Positions 1-15,072 of a stretch of DNA of 64,000 bases are shown in pieces. Made by a program: the position numbers and the translations under genes. Position 1 is the stretch's first letter; each line of letters starts with the position of its first letter. The notes below the pieces were generated by a model. The model did no database searches. It was not told the DNA's origin and saw only the letters and a list, made by a program, of their open reading frames with translations. This DNA is from Neolecta irregularis DAH-3 (taxonomy: Eukaryota; Ascomycota; Neolectomycetes; Neolectales; Neolectaceae): contig LXFE01000126.1 in the NCBI GenBank assembly GCA_001929475.1, positions 1 through 64,000 of the forward strand, read 5' to 3'.

Positions 1-148
1 GCGCCCTCTATGTCTCATCCTGGGTTTGCCGTTGTGTGGGGGCGGTGGGACTTGATAGTGCCCACATTGAGCTTCAACACTTACACCATTAGGGGTTCAT
101 CTATTTATAAAATGCTTTAATGAAATTTGTAAACCTGAAATACTATCC

Positions 149-375
149 GACACTGTAAGTATTGAAGCCCAGATACGAATAAGACTAGGTTATATTGTTC
201 TAGCCTAAATATTGGCGACTTCGGCGCAGGACATACCTAGCCTCAGTATTGGCGACTTGGCTAGGTATGAACCGCCTATCTATATTATATAATACAAATT
301 TAATTGCCGCAATATTATTGCAAGCCTTTTTCCCGTATTAGTAAGCGTGTGCCATAGGTATACGCTTACAGACAC
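149..375 (+). mobile_element. Solo LTR, family A, with target-site duplication
   Basis: A 217-bp element at 154-370 begins TGTAAG and ends CTTACA, so it has TG...CA termini. It is flanked by the identical 5-bp direct repeat GACAC at 149-153 and 371-375. This is the structure left when an LTR retrotransposon is reduced to one LTR by recombination. Inside it are two related copies of a 'tagcctNNNtattggcgactt' unit (about 210 and 240) and an inverted repeat with 11-bp arms at 232-242 and 259-269. Related sequences lie at 25489-25606 (minus) and 49540-49779 (plus). No internal retrotransposon coding region is present. Confidence 0.8.
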
Positions 376-1526
376 AGCGTGTGAAAGGAAATCGTGGGAC
401 AATGGTTTTACAGCATTTCTTCCTCTTTCTCATCAACTTCCCCTTACAAGTATTGTCAATGTCATCCAACCGTCGTAACTTCTGCACCAACCTCCGGCAA
501 GATGCGTTCTAGAATCTAACGTACCACGCAACCTCAGTCATAGCCCCACGGGTCTGAGACCTCCTTCGGAAGAGCCTCGGCCGGCGAATTCAACCATGGA
601 ATACGGTTGCTTAATTCAGGAGAGTTAGTCCAAGAATATCTCCTCGTTTTCTCGTTATCTCCTTTTCTTTTGCGGCTTGTTTTTAGATAATGAAATCACG
701 TGTTCAGCTCTAGAGAATACTCCATATCTATATCAAGAAAATGCTTCAGGTTACTCAGGCGAAGCAGGCTGACTAGGATCTACATCACTAGGCAGCTTTG
801 GGACTTTGAAAAATATCGTGGAATCTTGCCAGAATAACCATTATGAACAATTTAATGCGATAAACAATTGCGGAATGCCAAACAGAATCACCAAAAAATG
901 CACTTAACCAAAACAGATCACAGTTGCATCCATAGAAAAAGACGTCGGAGAACATTGCACTTAAGGCAAATTAAGATGTCGGACGCTTGGTTTGATCGTC
1001 CATGACTTGCGTGAACGCACTGGTCAGACTCATGGGTTTAGCCCTTGATCGATCAACATAACCTCCTCTCCAAAAGGCATTTACTTTCCGAGATGTTTCT
1101 TTTTTTGATTCTTCAGCTTCGTGGTACAAGGACTCATTAAATCGTCCGTAGGACTTGAAAAGTTGCCACTAATCATCAATTCAATTCGTATACAGAGCAT
1201 ACCCTTCAAGAATCCGTTTCTGTAGAAGCTGACGTTGAAGGTCCAGATTCCCTTGATGAAGAGGCTGAAGTCGTTCATCCTGGCTAGTTTCTCCTTGAAT
1301 GCATGCACCGATCGAGTTCATGGTGGTGGAGGTTTGGTTGAAGTTGGAGAAATGTAAACATCAAGATTTATAGCTATGTCGTTTTTATAACAAATTGACA
1401 TGATTTCGACTATTTGAAAATAGATATATAAAAGTACTTGGATTCATAAACGAGATTTGAGACCTCTGTTTTTGAGCAGATTATCCGATTTCTGTTTGAT
1501 CAGAGAGTATTTCTCGTGTCTTCAAG
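376..1526. other. Gene-poor left flank
   Basis: I see no convincing gene here. A 75-codon minus-strand reading frame at 1081-1308 encodes a basic, lysine-ended peptide with no family I recognise and no sign of splicing. It could be a small gene or chance. A CACGTG palindrome lies near 697-702. The right end is presumably the 3' flank of the acyl-CoA dehydrogenase gene. Confidence 0.4.
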
Positions 1527-2942
1527 TTAATGCAGAATACGATATGTAGCATACAACTCCGGAGCTCGCCGAAGCTCAATCTTTCCCAATTGTGCTGTGT
1601 GAACTTCATCAGGGCCTAGGGTAAGAACCAGAATTGAAAATTAGTAGAATTATACCATCAGCATATCGCAAAGTCCGAATGCCTGTCCAGAATTCAGCGA
1701 GAATTTGGTCCTGGCAGATTCCCTCAGCACCAAAGCTTTGCATAGCACAATCAATTACATTCAAAGTCGTATTTGGAACAATGACCTCAAATTAGATTTC
1801 TGCGCAAGAAGGTGAATACCTTTGCCATGGCGATCTCCCTCAATGCTGCCTTGGCATTCTGTTGGTCAATCTTATCGGCTGCGTTTAGGACAACAAGTCT
1901 CGCTGCGTCAATTTCCATACGACTCTTAGCAATGTCAGCTACGATTTTTCCGTGTTGATAGAGGAATTTTCCGAATGTTTTCCGCTGTGGGTGAGTAACT
2001 CGAGCAATCATGAGATCTAGAGCTCGTTCTGCTACTCCAATAGATCTCATGCTATCGAGTCAATGAGAAAGAAGGGAATGAATACCAGTGATGAATCCTT
2101 CCGGGCCCAAGACGGCCTTGAATTATCTCAAATCCTCTGCCCTCGCCGAGAATAAGATTCTCAGCGGGAACACGACAATTCTCAAAAGCCATCTCCATAT
2201 GTCCGTGAGGTGCATCATCAAACCCGAAGATATGCATTGGCCGGAGAATTGTAACTCCAGGAGTTTCCGCAGGGACAATGATGATACTCTGCTGCTTGTA
2301 TGGATTGTCATGCTTCGGATTCGTTTTGCCCATAACGAGATAAACTGCACATCTCGGATCACCTGCTCCGGAAATCCACCATTTTTGTCCATTGATTACA
2401 TACTCGTTGCCTTCCTTGACCATCGAAGTTTGAATATTAGTAGCGTCTGAGCTTGCCACGAATCTTTCGGTCATTGCGAATGCGGATCGGATGTCTCCGG
2501 TGAGTAGCGGTGTGAGCCACTTTTGTTTCTGTGCTTCTGATCCATATTTTGCAAAAACTTCCATGTTTCCTGTATCTGGAGCGGACTAGAGTCAACATTT
2601 GATAGAAAATAGACATACGCAATTCATTGCTTCCGAACTTATAGGACATCTACCCATAATTTCGGCCATCAAGGCATATTCGACATTGGTAAGACCAGCG
2701 CCTTCTTTATAGTGGGAATGCAAAAACAAATTCCAGAGTCCAAGTTTTTTGGCCTTGGATTTCAACTCTTCCATTACTGGAGGAAATTCCTTCCATCTTC
2801 GCTCGTCTGTTCTAATTTGCGCATGGAAGAGTTCTTCTGCAGGGAGACAGTCATTATCGACGAAATCTCCAACTTTCTGAAGAATCTCCCTTGCCTGTGG
2901 TCGAACTTTTTGAGATATAATATTTGGGATTGACTGGGACAT
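1527..2942 (-). CDS. Acyl-CoA dehydrogenase (ACAD10/11-like)
   Basis: Predicted flavin-dependent acyl-CoA dehydrogenase, which introduces the first double bond in fatty acyl-CoA beta-oxidation and passes electrons to ETF or, in peroxisomes, to oxygen. At least five exons are readable. The first begins MSQSIPNI at 2942 and ends in ...EAMNC. Exon 2 restarts [15 protein letters not shown] and holds the family signatures [17 protein letters not shown] and [20 protein letters not shown]. The third holds [14 protein letters not shown]. The last carries a PDEVH motif close to the C-terminus, as in the family. The size, about 430 residues, is normal for the ACAD10/11 group. The C-terminus (RILH) is not a peroxisomal tripeptide and the N-terminus is not a clear mitochondrial presequence, so location is open. 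The small gene at 3346 lies head-to-head with it. Confidence 0.9.
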
Positions 2943-3345
2943 GAGGGCGATTCACAATAGTATTATGGAAACGAGGGGGGCCGAGGCTTGTAGGTCAGGG
3001 CGTGCCGCAAACCCCAAATCAGTAGCTATGAAACGCAAAACACCATCTGGGGAATAAAAAGAGGGGTTTTCCCTCAAAGATCAAAAGTTATAGCGTAAGC
3101 TAAGAACATGGAATACTCCACCAGTGACATGTGTTCTGGAGGATAATGACCCGAAAATTAGCATGGATGAACTCGCAAACTAGTATTGGACCGAAGCTGG
3201 TACCGACATCGAAAGAAACTTCTGAAAGGATCCAGGAAGTGGACCTTTAGAGATAACAGATGGCCAAGAATCAAAGAATCCAGTCTTCTGCCACCACGTT
3301 TCCTCACAGTTCTATATAAAGTTTCGTCAGCTTCCACCTATTGCA

Positions 3346-3825
3346 ATGGCAGTTATGCATCTAAAACCAACAATCGGACCCGCCCACAAAACTGCAGTAC
3401 ACTCAGTCAGAGACCTGCCAGGATACCTTACAAAGTCGACCACGATAGTAATCTGCGAACACAGAGAATCATGCTACATGTATTTCTCCTCAAAAGACAA
3501 ATTCCACCAGCATTTTATCGAAAAACATGGGGACCAATCGTTATCGGACTTGGACATGCTTATCATTGGGCCAGCAGAGAAAGGTGCAGTAACAGGAAGC
3601 TGTTTAAAACGATCCAGCATCGATAGTTCGTCCTCGCATCAAGAGAAACGGGTGTGCAGCCAGACAGGCCCCCAGCAGATGTATATTCCTCATCCGCCCG
3701 GGTTCAATGGATACATGGCCCACCAAGGCTACTATCCTGGTGGTTGGTATCCAACTCACTATACCTATGCTACTCCACCACTGTTTTACCCAATGTATGG
3801 AGGATACACAGGATACAAGCAATGA
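3346..3825 (+). CDS. Small C2H2-like zinc-finger protein, function unknown
   Basis: An open frame of 159 codons from ATG 3346. It contains a possible C2H2-type finger: CEHRESC, then about 11 residues to a HQHFIEKH segment, so C-x5-C followed by paired histidines. The C-terminal third is rich in Pro, Tyr and Gly with aromatic repeats (PTHYTYATPP). The true start is uncertain. The same frame is open upstream to about 3222, and an ATG at 3167 could be joined by a 30-nt intron starting GTACCG, giving a longer N-terminus with an extra Cys-His-His segment. A TATATAA stretch at 3312 could be a TATA box for the shorter form. It ends 23 bp before the LSG1 stop, tail to tail. I do not recognise the family. 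Confidence 0.5.
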   Translation: MAVMHLKPTIGPAHKTAVHSVRDLPGYLTKSTTIVICEHRESCYMYFSSKDKFHQHFIEKHGDQSLSDLDMLIIGPAEKGAVTGSCLKRSSIDSSSSHQEKRVCSQTGPQQMYIPHPPGFNGYMAHQGYYPGGWYPTHYTYATPPLFYPMYGGYTGYKQ

Positions 3826-3848
3826 ACTGAGCATGTATATAATTACAG

Positions 3849-5918
3849 TTATACATAATCTGGAATTCCCCATCCACTGCGGTGTTTGCCCTTCTTCATC
3901 TTGAAATGTCTTTTTTCTTCGTTGAGCTCCCGAAGCGTTGTTCCTTTTGATACTGCATCCATTGTTCGGGCTTTGCGACCTGTTAGATGGCGGCCACCTG
4001 CTGATAATATTGGTGCATTACCTGCCCTTCCGGCGTAATCCCCACCTTGCCTACTCATAATCATAACTCCCATATCTTTTCTTTTGAAGAATACGTTATC
4101 AAGACCTGTGGTTTTCGTTTTCTGAGCCTGGGGCGGACGACTGGAGATTTGTGAAAAGGCTGTAGAATCTTCGTCTGCAAAAGCATCCCTCTTTCGTTCT
4201 GGAAGGCGAGAAATATCATAAAGTTCAGCATTGAACTCTTCTGGAGAACTTTCATAATCTGGCGGAGGATGAACATAGAGCAGTTTTCCATTTACGAAAT
4301 CTTTCAGAATGCATCTTGCTGCGCGACTCTCATCAGGATTGCCCTGCCCAGCTTTCGTATATCCCCTGGCTCCTATTACAATCAATATTGTCTGTGATAG
4401 AGGACATACTGGCATACGAAACCAACAATTCCTCAGCAGTAGGAGTTCCACTTCCACCTTCACTAATAGGTCTAATATAAACAGTAATTCCATAAAACGC
4501 CTCGATATATCTCCTTGGAACACGTTTTGCAACCAATGCACTAGGTCCTGAACTTTCTCTCAACTGATCAATCGGAAGAATTCCGTTAACAACTAGTTCT
4601 GCCTTCGTACTCGCAAAATTAGGGAAGACTAACCCTGGACAATCGCAAAGAATAACAGAGGGACTAAGATGTATCGTCTGAAAATGTTTCGTTTTACCCG
4701 GTGTTGCAGATACTGAGACTTTTTTGGCCCCGAGAAGGGCATTTATGGTACTGGACTTTCCCACGTTGGGATAGCCAACCAATCCGATCCGAACCTTTCC
4801 CTTCTCAGCTTTCAGAGGTGGAGGGGTTGTTGGTTCCGGCGCTTCTCGAAGAAAGAGTTCTTCTAATTCATCGACAGTAAGTATTCGTGTTGATTCATCT
4901 TCAATGGAACTCTTGTCTTTTGTCAGATTCCATTTACCGGAGTTTAGATGCTCGATTTCTTCCCCCAATTTTTCACTGTTTTTCTCCAATTGTTCCTTGG
5001 CTAACTGTGCTGAGAAAAAGGAGTATCGAACGTCCATCCTTTTAAAATACGTTGCCCATGAAGACCTCTGTTTTAAGGTCATCATGTCAGCTTTGTTGAC
5101 CAATAATAAATTACATTTCCGAGAATCTACCTCAGAGACATATTTTACCAAATCAGTAGATTGAAACAACATGGGGTTTCTTCCGTCGACTATTTGCACA
5201 ATTAAATCGGACCTTTCGATTACTCTCCACAACTGTCTCCAGACTTCGAGGTTTCGTTCGAAGGGTGTAAGTAAGAGATCATGCTCTTCTTGAAGTCTAT
5301 GAGTTGTCGGCATGACGCAATTGGAGATCGTACAATGCAAGATGTCTCCTCCATTCTAAAAATGACTCACGCTCATTGCGCGCTAGCTGAGCGGGAGTAG
5401 TATTTTTATCCCACGTCGGCCTTGCAATTAATCTCAGTTTTTGGAAGATAATACCGTCGAGGAATGGTAAGCTCTTGAACCATCTTATTATGCTTTTCTG
5501 CTTGCATACTCTCTTGTTCCGGTGTAAGAAGGTATGGATTCATCTGGTCATTTGTTACAACTTTGATATTTTTCCTTTCTTCCCTATATTAACCATAGTG
5601 AATAAGATACCAAAGATACCAGCAATGAACTCGGTTCCGGCGAGTTCTGCAGTACTCAAAAATTCTTCCAATGCTTGTTCTTGAGTGACAGACCTTAACT
5701 TGACCCAGTTTGGTTCGTTTTTGGTTTCAGTTGCATGCTATAAAATCAACATAAGTGTCGAAATTCCATATACAAGTTTCACGTCATCATCGCGCTTTGG
5801 CGGACCTCCCTGGTCTTTGAACCGATCTTTCATAATACTCCGCCCGAGACCAACATTTGACTTTGATTTTGTTTGAACCTAGATATTAGGTCAGAATTCG
5901 AGAAGGTGGGTATGCCAT
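3849..5918 (-). CDS. LSG1: Large-subunit GTPase LSG1 (60S export factor release)
   Basis: Cytoplasmic circularly permuted GTPase that releases the export adaptor Nmd3 from pre-60S subunits. Motifs appear in the permuted order: NKAD (G4), then GYPNVGKSST (G1 P-loop), then DCPGL (G3). The conserved segment LTPFERNLEVWRQLWRV, the GNPDESRAARCILKDFVNGKLL block and a basic C-terminal tail (KKGKHRSGWG) also match LSG1. The N-terminus reads MVQTKSKSNVGLGR, as in orthologues. To reach this start an intron of 37 nt (5879-5915) directly after the ATG must be removed, with GC donor and TAG acceptor. I place five further short introns, including one at about 4400 that joins ...VSYA to RARGYTKAG. Divergent from LTV1. 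Confidence 0.93.
5879..5915 (-). other. GC-AG intron immediately after the LSG1 start codon
   Basis: Read on the minus strand, ATG is followed by GCATACCC... and ends ...CTAATATCTAG before GTTCAAACAAAATC. Removing these 37 nt gives the LSG1 N-terminus in frame. Reading through instead hits a stop 10 codons after the ATG. The CTAAT branch site and 37-nt length match the other introns in the window. No GT donor gives the same reading. Confidence 0.65.
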
Positions 5919-6006
5919 CTAAACTGAGAAGGTTGATGATCAAGAGTAAATATTTTTGCTGCTGAATCAAAATCGTCTCCACCAAAAATACTTCAAAAAC
6001 TGCAAA
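5919..6006. promoter_or_regulatory. Shared 88-bp divergent promoter, LSG1/LTV1
   Basis: The start codons of LSG1 (minus) and LTV1 (plus) are separated by only 88 bp, so both transcripts must be driven from the same short AT-rich stretch. It contains an A/T run (aaatattttt) and GATGATC but no perfect PAC or RRPE element. If the true LSG1 start lies in a further upstream exon, the shared region would be even smaller. Confidence 0.6.
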
Positions 6007-7173
6007 ATGGTCAAGAAGAAATATATAGACAAGAAGGATGCATATACATTTCAACTTGTTCATCGATCACGACAAGATCCAGAAATAAACAATCCTGAAG
6101 CTTCAGATCGAGTTTTCAGACTTGTGGGGATTCATGATCATAGAGTACATTTATCCAGCGAAGGTATTTGACAGTACAGGGTAAAACAATAAAAAACTTG
6201 AAGGAAGAACTGGGCGAAAAAGTCGAGAATATTCGCAATAACGAAGGAGAAGCTGCAAATTATGGAATTTATTACGATGACACAAATTATGATTATATGC
6301 AACATACCAAACCTGTTGGAGACAGAGAAGGTGTTGTTCTTTCTGCTCCTAAAAGGACAGAAAGGAGAAATAATCAAAATGGGATCATTAGAGAATCAGT
6401 ATTTCACGTCCTTTAACAGTAATTAAATCAGTAGATCATACCAAAAGAGGTCCTCCCCTCGGCGATCGAGCTCCCAAAAAATTACCAATCACAACAAGCC
6501 GTTCAAGATGCAATCGCAGGATTTCAACCAGATATGGACCCACGATTACGAGAAGTTTTGGGAGCGTTGGAAGATGAGGCCTATGTTGATGATACGATTG
6601 AATCAGATGACTTTAGGGAAACCTTTTTTGAGGAAATCGCAAAGAGCGGAGAGGTGGACGAAGAACAATTTTATGGAGAAGACTTGGATGGTTGGGAATC
6701 AGATGATCCAACAAAAGGCATAGACACCTGTGATTTATATAAAAAGATATCGCTGCAAAAAGTTAGGAAGGAGATGGCAGAGAGTATATCGAGGTTCCCA
6801 GCATCTACATATCGCAGAAAGAACAAATCTGGAGCCAGGACGGCAACGAGTGGATATTCAATGTCTAGTTCTTCCATGTTTCGGAATGATCATCTAACTT
6901 TACTGGATGATCGATTTGACAAGGTTCGTTATCTTTTCCGTCTCAAGACTAACAAGCCAGATTGAAGAAGAATACGACCGGGAGTCAGATGAGGAAGATA
7001 ATGATCCGAATCAAAGGTGTGCAAATGACGACCAATTCAATGTGATCATGGACGATTTCCTTGACCACTATGAACTCCGAGGGAGAAAACTCAACCCAAA
7101 GGAGAAAGATTCAACAGCATTGAGCGAATTAGATTCCATTCGAAAATCACTAGGAAAGGCCAAGATATACTAG
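6007..7173 (+). CDS. LTV1: LTV1, 40S ribosome biogenesis factor
   Basis: Pre-40S assembly and export factor, removed after phosphorylation so that uS3 can be placed stably. The protein starts MVKKKYIDKKDAYTFQLVHRS at ATG 6007, a textbook LTV1 N-terminus. It continues with NEGEAANYGIYYDDTNYDYMQH, then DMDPRLREVLGALEDEAYVD and an acidic DEEQFYGEDLDGWES stretch. Three introns are inferred: about 6143-6178 (GTACATT...TACAG, 36 nt), one near 6391 (GTATTTC...CAGTAG) and one near 6922 (GTTCGTTA...GCCAG). The length of about 350 residues is usual. The C-terminus is EDNDPNQRC...LGKAKIY. It is tail-to-tail with INO80, the stops being 37 bp apart. Confidence 0.92.
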
Positions 7174-7210
7174 TTCTATGCACAGAAATTTAGATGTACA
7201 AAACAGAAAA

Positions 7211-12104
<4,894 letters not shown>

Positions 12105-12968
12105 TGCGAGCGCGGGTTGTAGATTTTATGATTCTCCCTTTCTGCTTCTGATCAGCAACGCCGGCAAATACGACTCCGAAGACCTTTTTCTCGAGTCCCG
12201 CTCAGGGCCTCGATGGCGGATACAGAGTAAGGTCTATGGTGTCGAGTTTATTTTTGGGTAGTATGAGTCGAAAGGCGATGGCGGAAAAGGAAGGAGTTGA
12301 GTTCGCCAGTCACCTGTGCTAGCCCAGTCGTGGCATCTCTTTTTGGCGGTTGATTATTTTGAAGAATGAGTGGTGTCTGAAGAACGAACCCCGCCTAAAA
12401 CGGATAACACAAATCACCAGGTTTCAGTTAAGGCCTTCGCGTTTTTGGCTGTGCGCAGCCAATATAAGCAGAAAAATTCAGCGGCTACAGGCGCAAGTTT
12501 GGGCGCAAAAAGCTACAAGAAGAGGCGAATGGCCTAAATATGTGTATCGGGTTATTTGGCGGTGACTATATGATTTTGCCCGGGTCTAAGTACAACGGAT
12601 TCCTTTAGCTGAAGCAAAGCAGAAACTCGTTTCGCTGGTACAGGGCTACTTTTAAAGAGCGTCTGCTTCAGCTGGACGGAGAATTTCCATCTGGTTGTGG
12701 CAATGCTCGTTTTCTAAATGACCATCCTGGGGTGTTAGGCTAATTTCCGCCCACTCGAATATCTACATAGACCTTGTCTCGTTGCAGAAAACAGATATTT
12801 CTACTGCAAAGCCAGCGATATACTCGGCATCCAGAGTTAATAGATTGCCGGGTAAGATTGTTATTGCGGAGACTTTTATTAACGGCATTTGACTGAATTT
12901 AACACGCAAGTCACCCGCTTTATAAACCCGGCCCCCTCGGACACACGGCTTTTCTCCCAACCTCCATC
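12105..12968. promoter_or_regulatory. Divergent upstream region of INO80 and RPL41
   Basis: An 864-bp interval between two divergent starts. No conserved coding sequence seen. It holds a TATAAA at 12921-12926, 43 bp before the RPL41 ATG, followed by a pyrimidine-rich tract (cttttctcccaacctcc) typical of ribosomal-protein leaders. An inverted repeat with 10-bp arms (AGCTGAAGCA 12607-12616, TGCTTCAGCT 12664-12673) lies further up. Confidence 0.5.
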
Positions 12969-13134
12969 ATGCGAGCTAAATGGTATCAAGTCTCTCATTA
13001 CCACTTCAATTATTCTAATGTTCGTTAGGAAGAAGAAGCGCGTCCGCAGACTCCAACGAAGAAGGAGGAAAATGCGGCAAAGATGGTATGATTCTTATCT
13101 TCTTTTCCAATATCTAACCTATCGCAGTAAGTAA
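12969..13134 (+). CDS. RPL41: Ribosomal protein eL41 (25 residues, three exons)
   Basis: The smallest ribosomal protein, a single basic helix bridging the 40S and 60S subunits. Exons are 12969-12982, 13029-13085 and 13128-13134. Joined, they are 78 nt and encode MRAKW, KKKRVRRLQRRRRKMRQR and a terminal CK before TAA. Compared with the near-invariant family sequence this is full length with correct start, spacing and Arg/Lys pattern. Residue 24 is Cys (codon TG/T split by intron 2) where Ser is usual. Introns are 46 and 42 nt, both GTA...AG with CTAAY-like branch sites. The gene is far too short to be found by ordinary ORF calling. A TATAAA box sits at 12921-12926. Confidence 0.93.
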
Positions 13135-13548
13135 GCTAGTCCATCAATCTACCTGTCTTTCAGTTCACTTCTTATCATTGCGACGAATCGGCAACGGATT
13201 CAAATTTTATTTTCGGCAGGCTCCTTACGATTAATCTCCGTTCTCTTCCAAATTTTTGAAAGATGCTCACTAGCACATCCAAGGCAAGAGGATCTTAAAA
13301 TGCCCTCAGTCATGTATCCTGCTTTCTGAACTGTAATTTGGGGAAAATTGGGATTGCTGTATATATTATGTACAGTCTTCTAAGGCTTGATCTATACTTT
13401 ACTCAACCTATATTCGCTCCCCTCTGGAATTGTGTCACGTACAAAGTATATATACGCTTCTAGAGACCAAGTTCATGACCTAGCGTGATTAAAATATCTA
13501 AAAGACCCTTGCAAAACTTTGTGATCTGAAAGCGCAGCCAACACCAAC
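13135..13548. other. RPL41 3' flank and RPA49 promoter
   Basis: 414 bp without a recognisable gene. It presumably contains the eL41 3' UTR and terminator and the RPA49 promoter. No clear repeat or RNA gene. Confidence 0.4.
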
Positions 13549-15072
13549 ATGCCGCCAGATAAGAAAAGAAGATATTCGGCCTCAGATATATCCATAGATT
13601 CCATCTCGGTATCTCATCCAGAAACTGCCACTCCACCAGCGTTTCTGGGTATCATCATTTTATTTACTCAAACTGATCAAGAGCATCATTTCCCGGCATC
13701 GAACCTCCTACTTCTGCAAAATTCACCGCCTCAATACGACAAGGTAAGGACGCCAATGATTATCATCTCCGTGGGCGGACTAGTCGGATGGAGTATAACG
13801 GTTTGAATAATATTGACGAGGAGGTGGGTGCGTACGAGTAATTCCCCCCGTGGATTTGCCTCAACAAATAGTTTTTATATCGGAATCTTCGATGGAAACA
13901 CGAAAGATCTCAAACTTGTTCCTACGCCAATGTTCGTAATGAATCGAACTATTAAAGATCTGCAATCAGCGCACAAGAAACCCTCAAAAACATCAGTAAT
14001 AGCAGGCTGCTTCTTCAAGTTGACCTCACTGTCTCTAGTATGTGGACCAACGAAATGCGCTTGGAGAGACATTCGGGACGAAGAAGTCGAGACTTGCAAT
14101 TAAATCAGAATTATCGAACCAAGTTGATAGTACTTCGTTATCGAAGCTTGCCGATACAATTATTGACAATGTCAAAACCGCTACTGAAAATCTGCCCTCC
14201 GCGGGTAACTGTTCTCCATAATCTAAGATTTTCTAATTGTAGAAATTTTAAAACAAGTCACTGATGCAGATCGACCTATACCACCTCCGAATATGTCTGC
14301 CACGAATGTCCAAGAAGCCTATAATTTATCTGACATCATCACCGAGGATGAACTTTCAGCCATTAATGTCAAATCACTCATTAAAGCCAAAGAACCCGGT
14401 CAACGAGCTGAACTCCTCCCATTTTCGTACAAACTCAAAATCTGGACAGTATTAACTTGTGCAGGACGTCACAGTACATTAATGAAAAGCTGAATCGTAC
14501 ACTCTCTGGAGATGCAAAAGATGTCAAGAGAATCAAAATACTTTACTATATCTCTCTTCTAATGGCCTTTCACACCCACGAACGAATGGTCTGGAAAAAA
14601 GATAAACTTGCCATGAATTTAAAACAACCTCCACAAATACTGATCGACGGTCTAATGAGGCGATTTACTGATATTTCCGGGATCGGACAACCAGGCTTCT
14701 CAGCTCGGTGCGGTCTTTGGTGCACGGAACCTCACTAATGATCCAGAATTAAAATCAATGCGAAAGCTTCTGATAAAGTTTTGTGCTATTTATTCTGTCT
14801 ATGCCTGATGTTGGACAACTACTCAGCTGACATCTATACATTATCTACAGATTTATCCCTTCGACCTCAAGAGTATCCCCTCGATACTATATAGTATTGA
14901 CATTTACAGATGTACCGAGCTGTTCAAAACTCTTGGATGTAAAATCACCCTGCTTACGGAAACTCAACGATCAGCAATTGGAATAAGCAAAGCAGAAGCT
15001 GCTCAGCGGAAACGAGCTGTTTTGAAAGTTCCATTGGAGTTTCCGGTTGTTAAAAAAGGCCCCAAGAAGTGA
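13549..15072 (+). CDS. RPA49: RNA polymerase I subunit RPA49 (A49)
   Basis: TFIIE-like, TFIIF-like subunit of RNA polymerase I, forming a dimer with A34.5 in the nucleolus. From ATG 13549 (MPPDKKRRYSASD), joined exons give ASFPGIEPPTSAKFTASIRQ, RMEYNGLNNIDEEFYIGIF, PTPMFVMNRTIKDLQ and RNALGETFGTKKSRLAIKSE, the diagnostic A49 dimerisation-domain segments. These are followed by the C-terminal tandem winged-helix part (EAYNLSDIITEDEL; LPFS..YINEKLNR; RRFTD). It ends LKVPLEFPVVKKGPKK. Introns are short; the first is GTATCATC...CAAGAG. A tempting GTAAGG donor at 13742 is not used, because the frame (GKDANDYHLRGRTSRMEY) continues through it. The splicing of the 14.7-14.9 kb part is not fully resolved. 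Confidence 0.88.

Noticed and set aside
1081-1308. 75-codon minus-strand frame as a gene
   Set aside because: No family, no introns, isolated. It cannot be told from chance.
13742-13790. Intron with a GTAAGG donor in RPA49
   Set aside because: Removing it breaks the downstream frame. Reading through gives a conserved A49 sequence.
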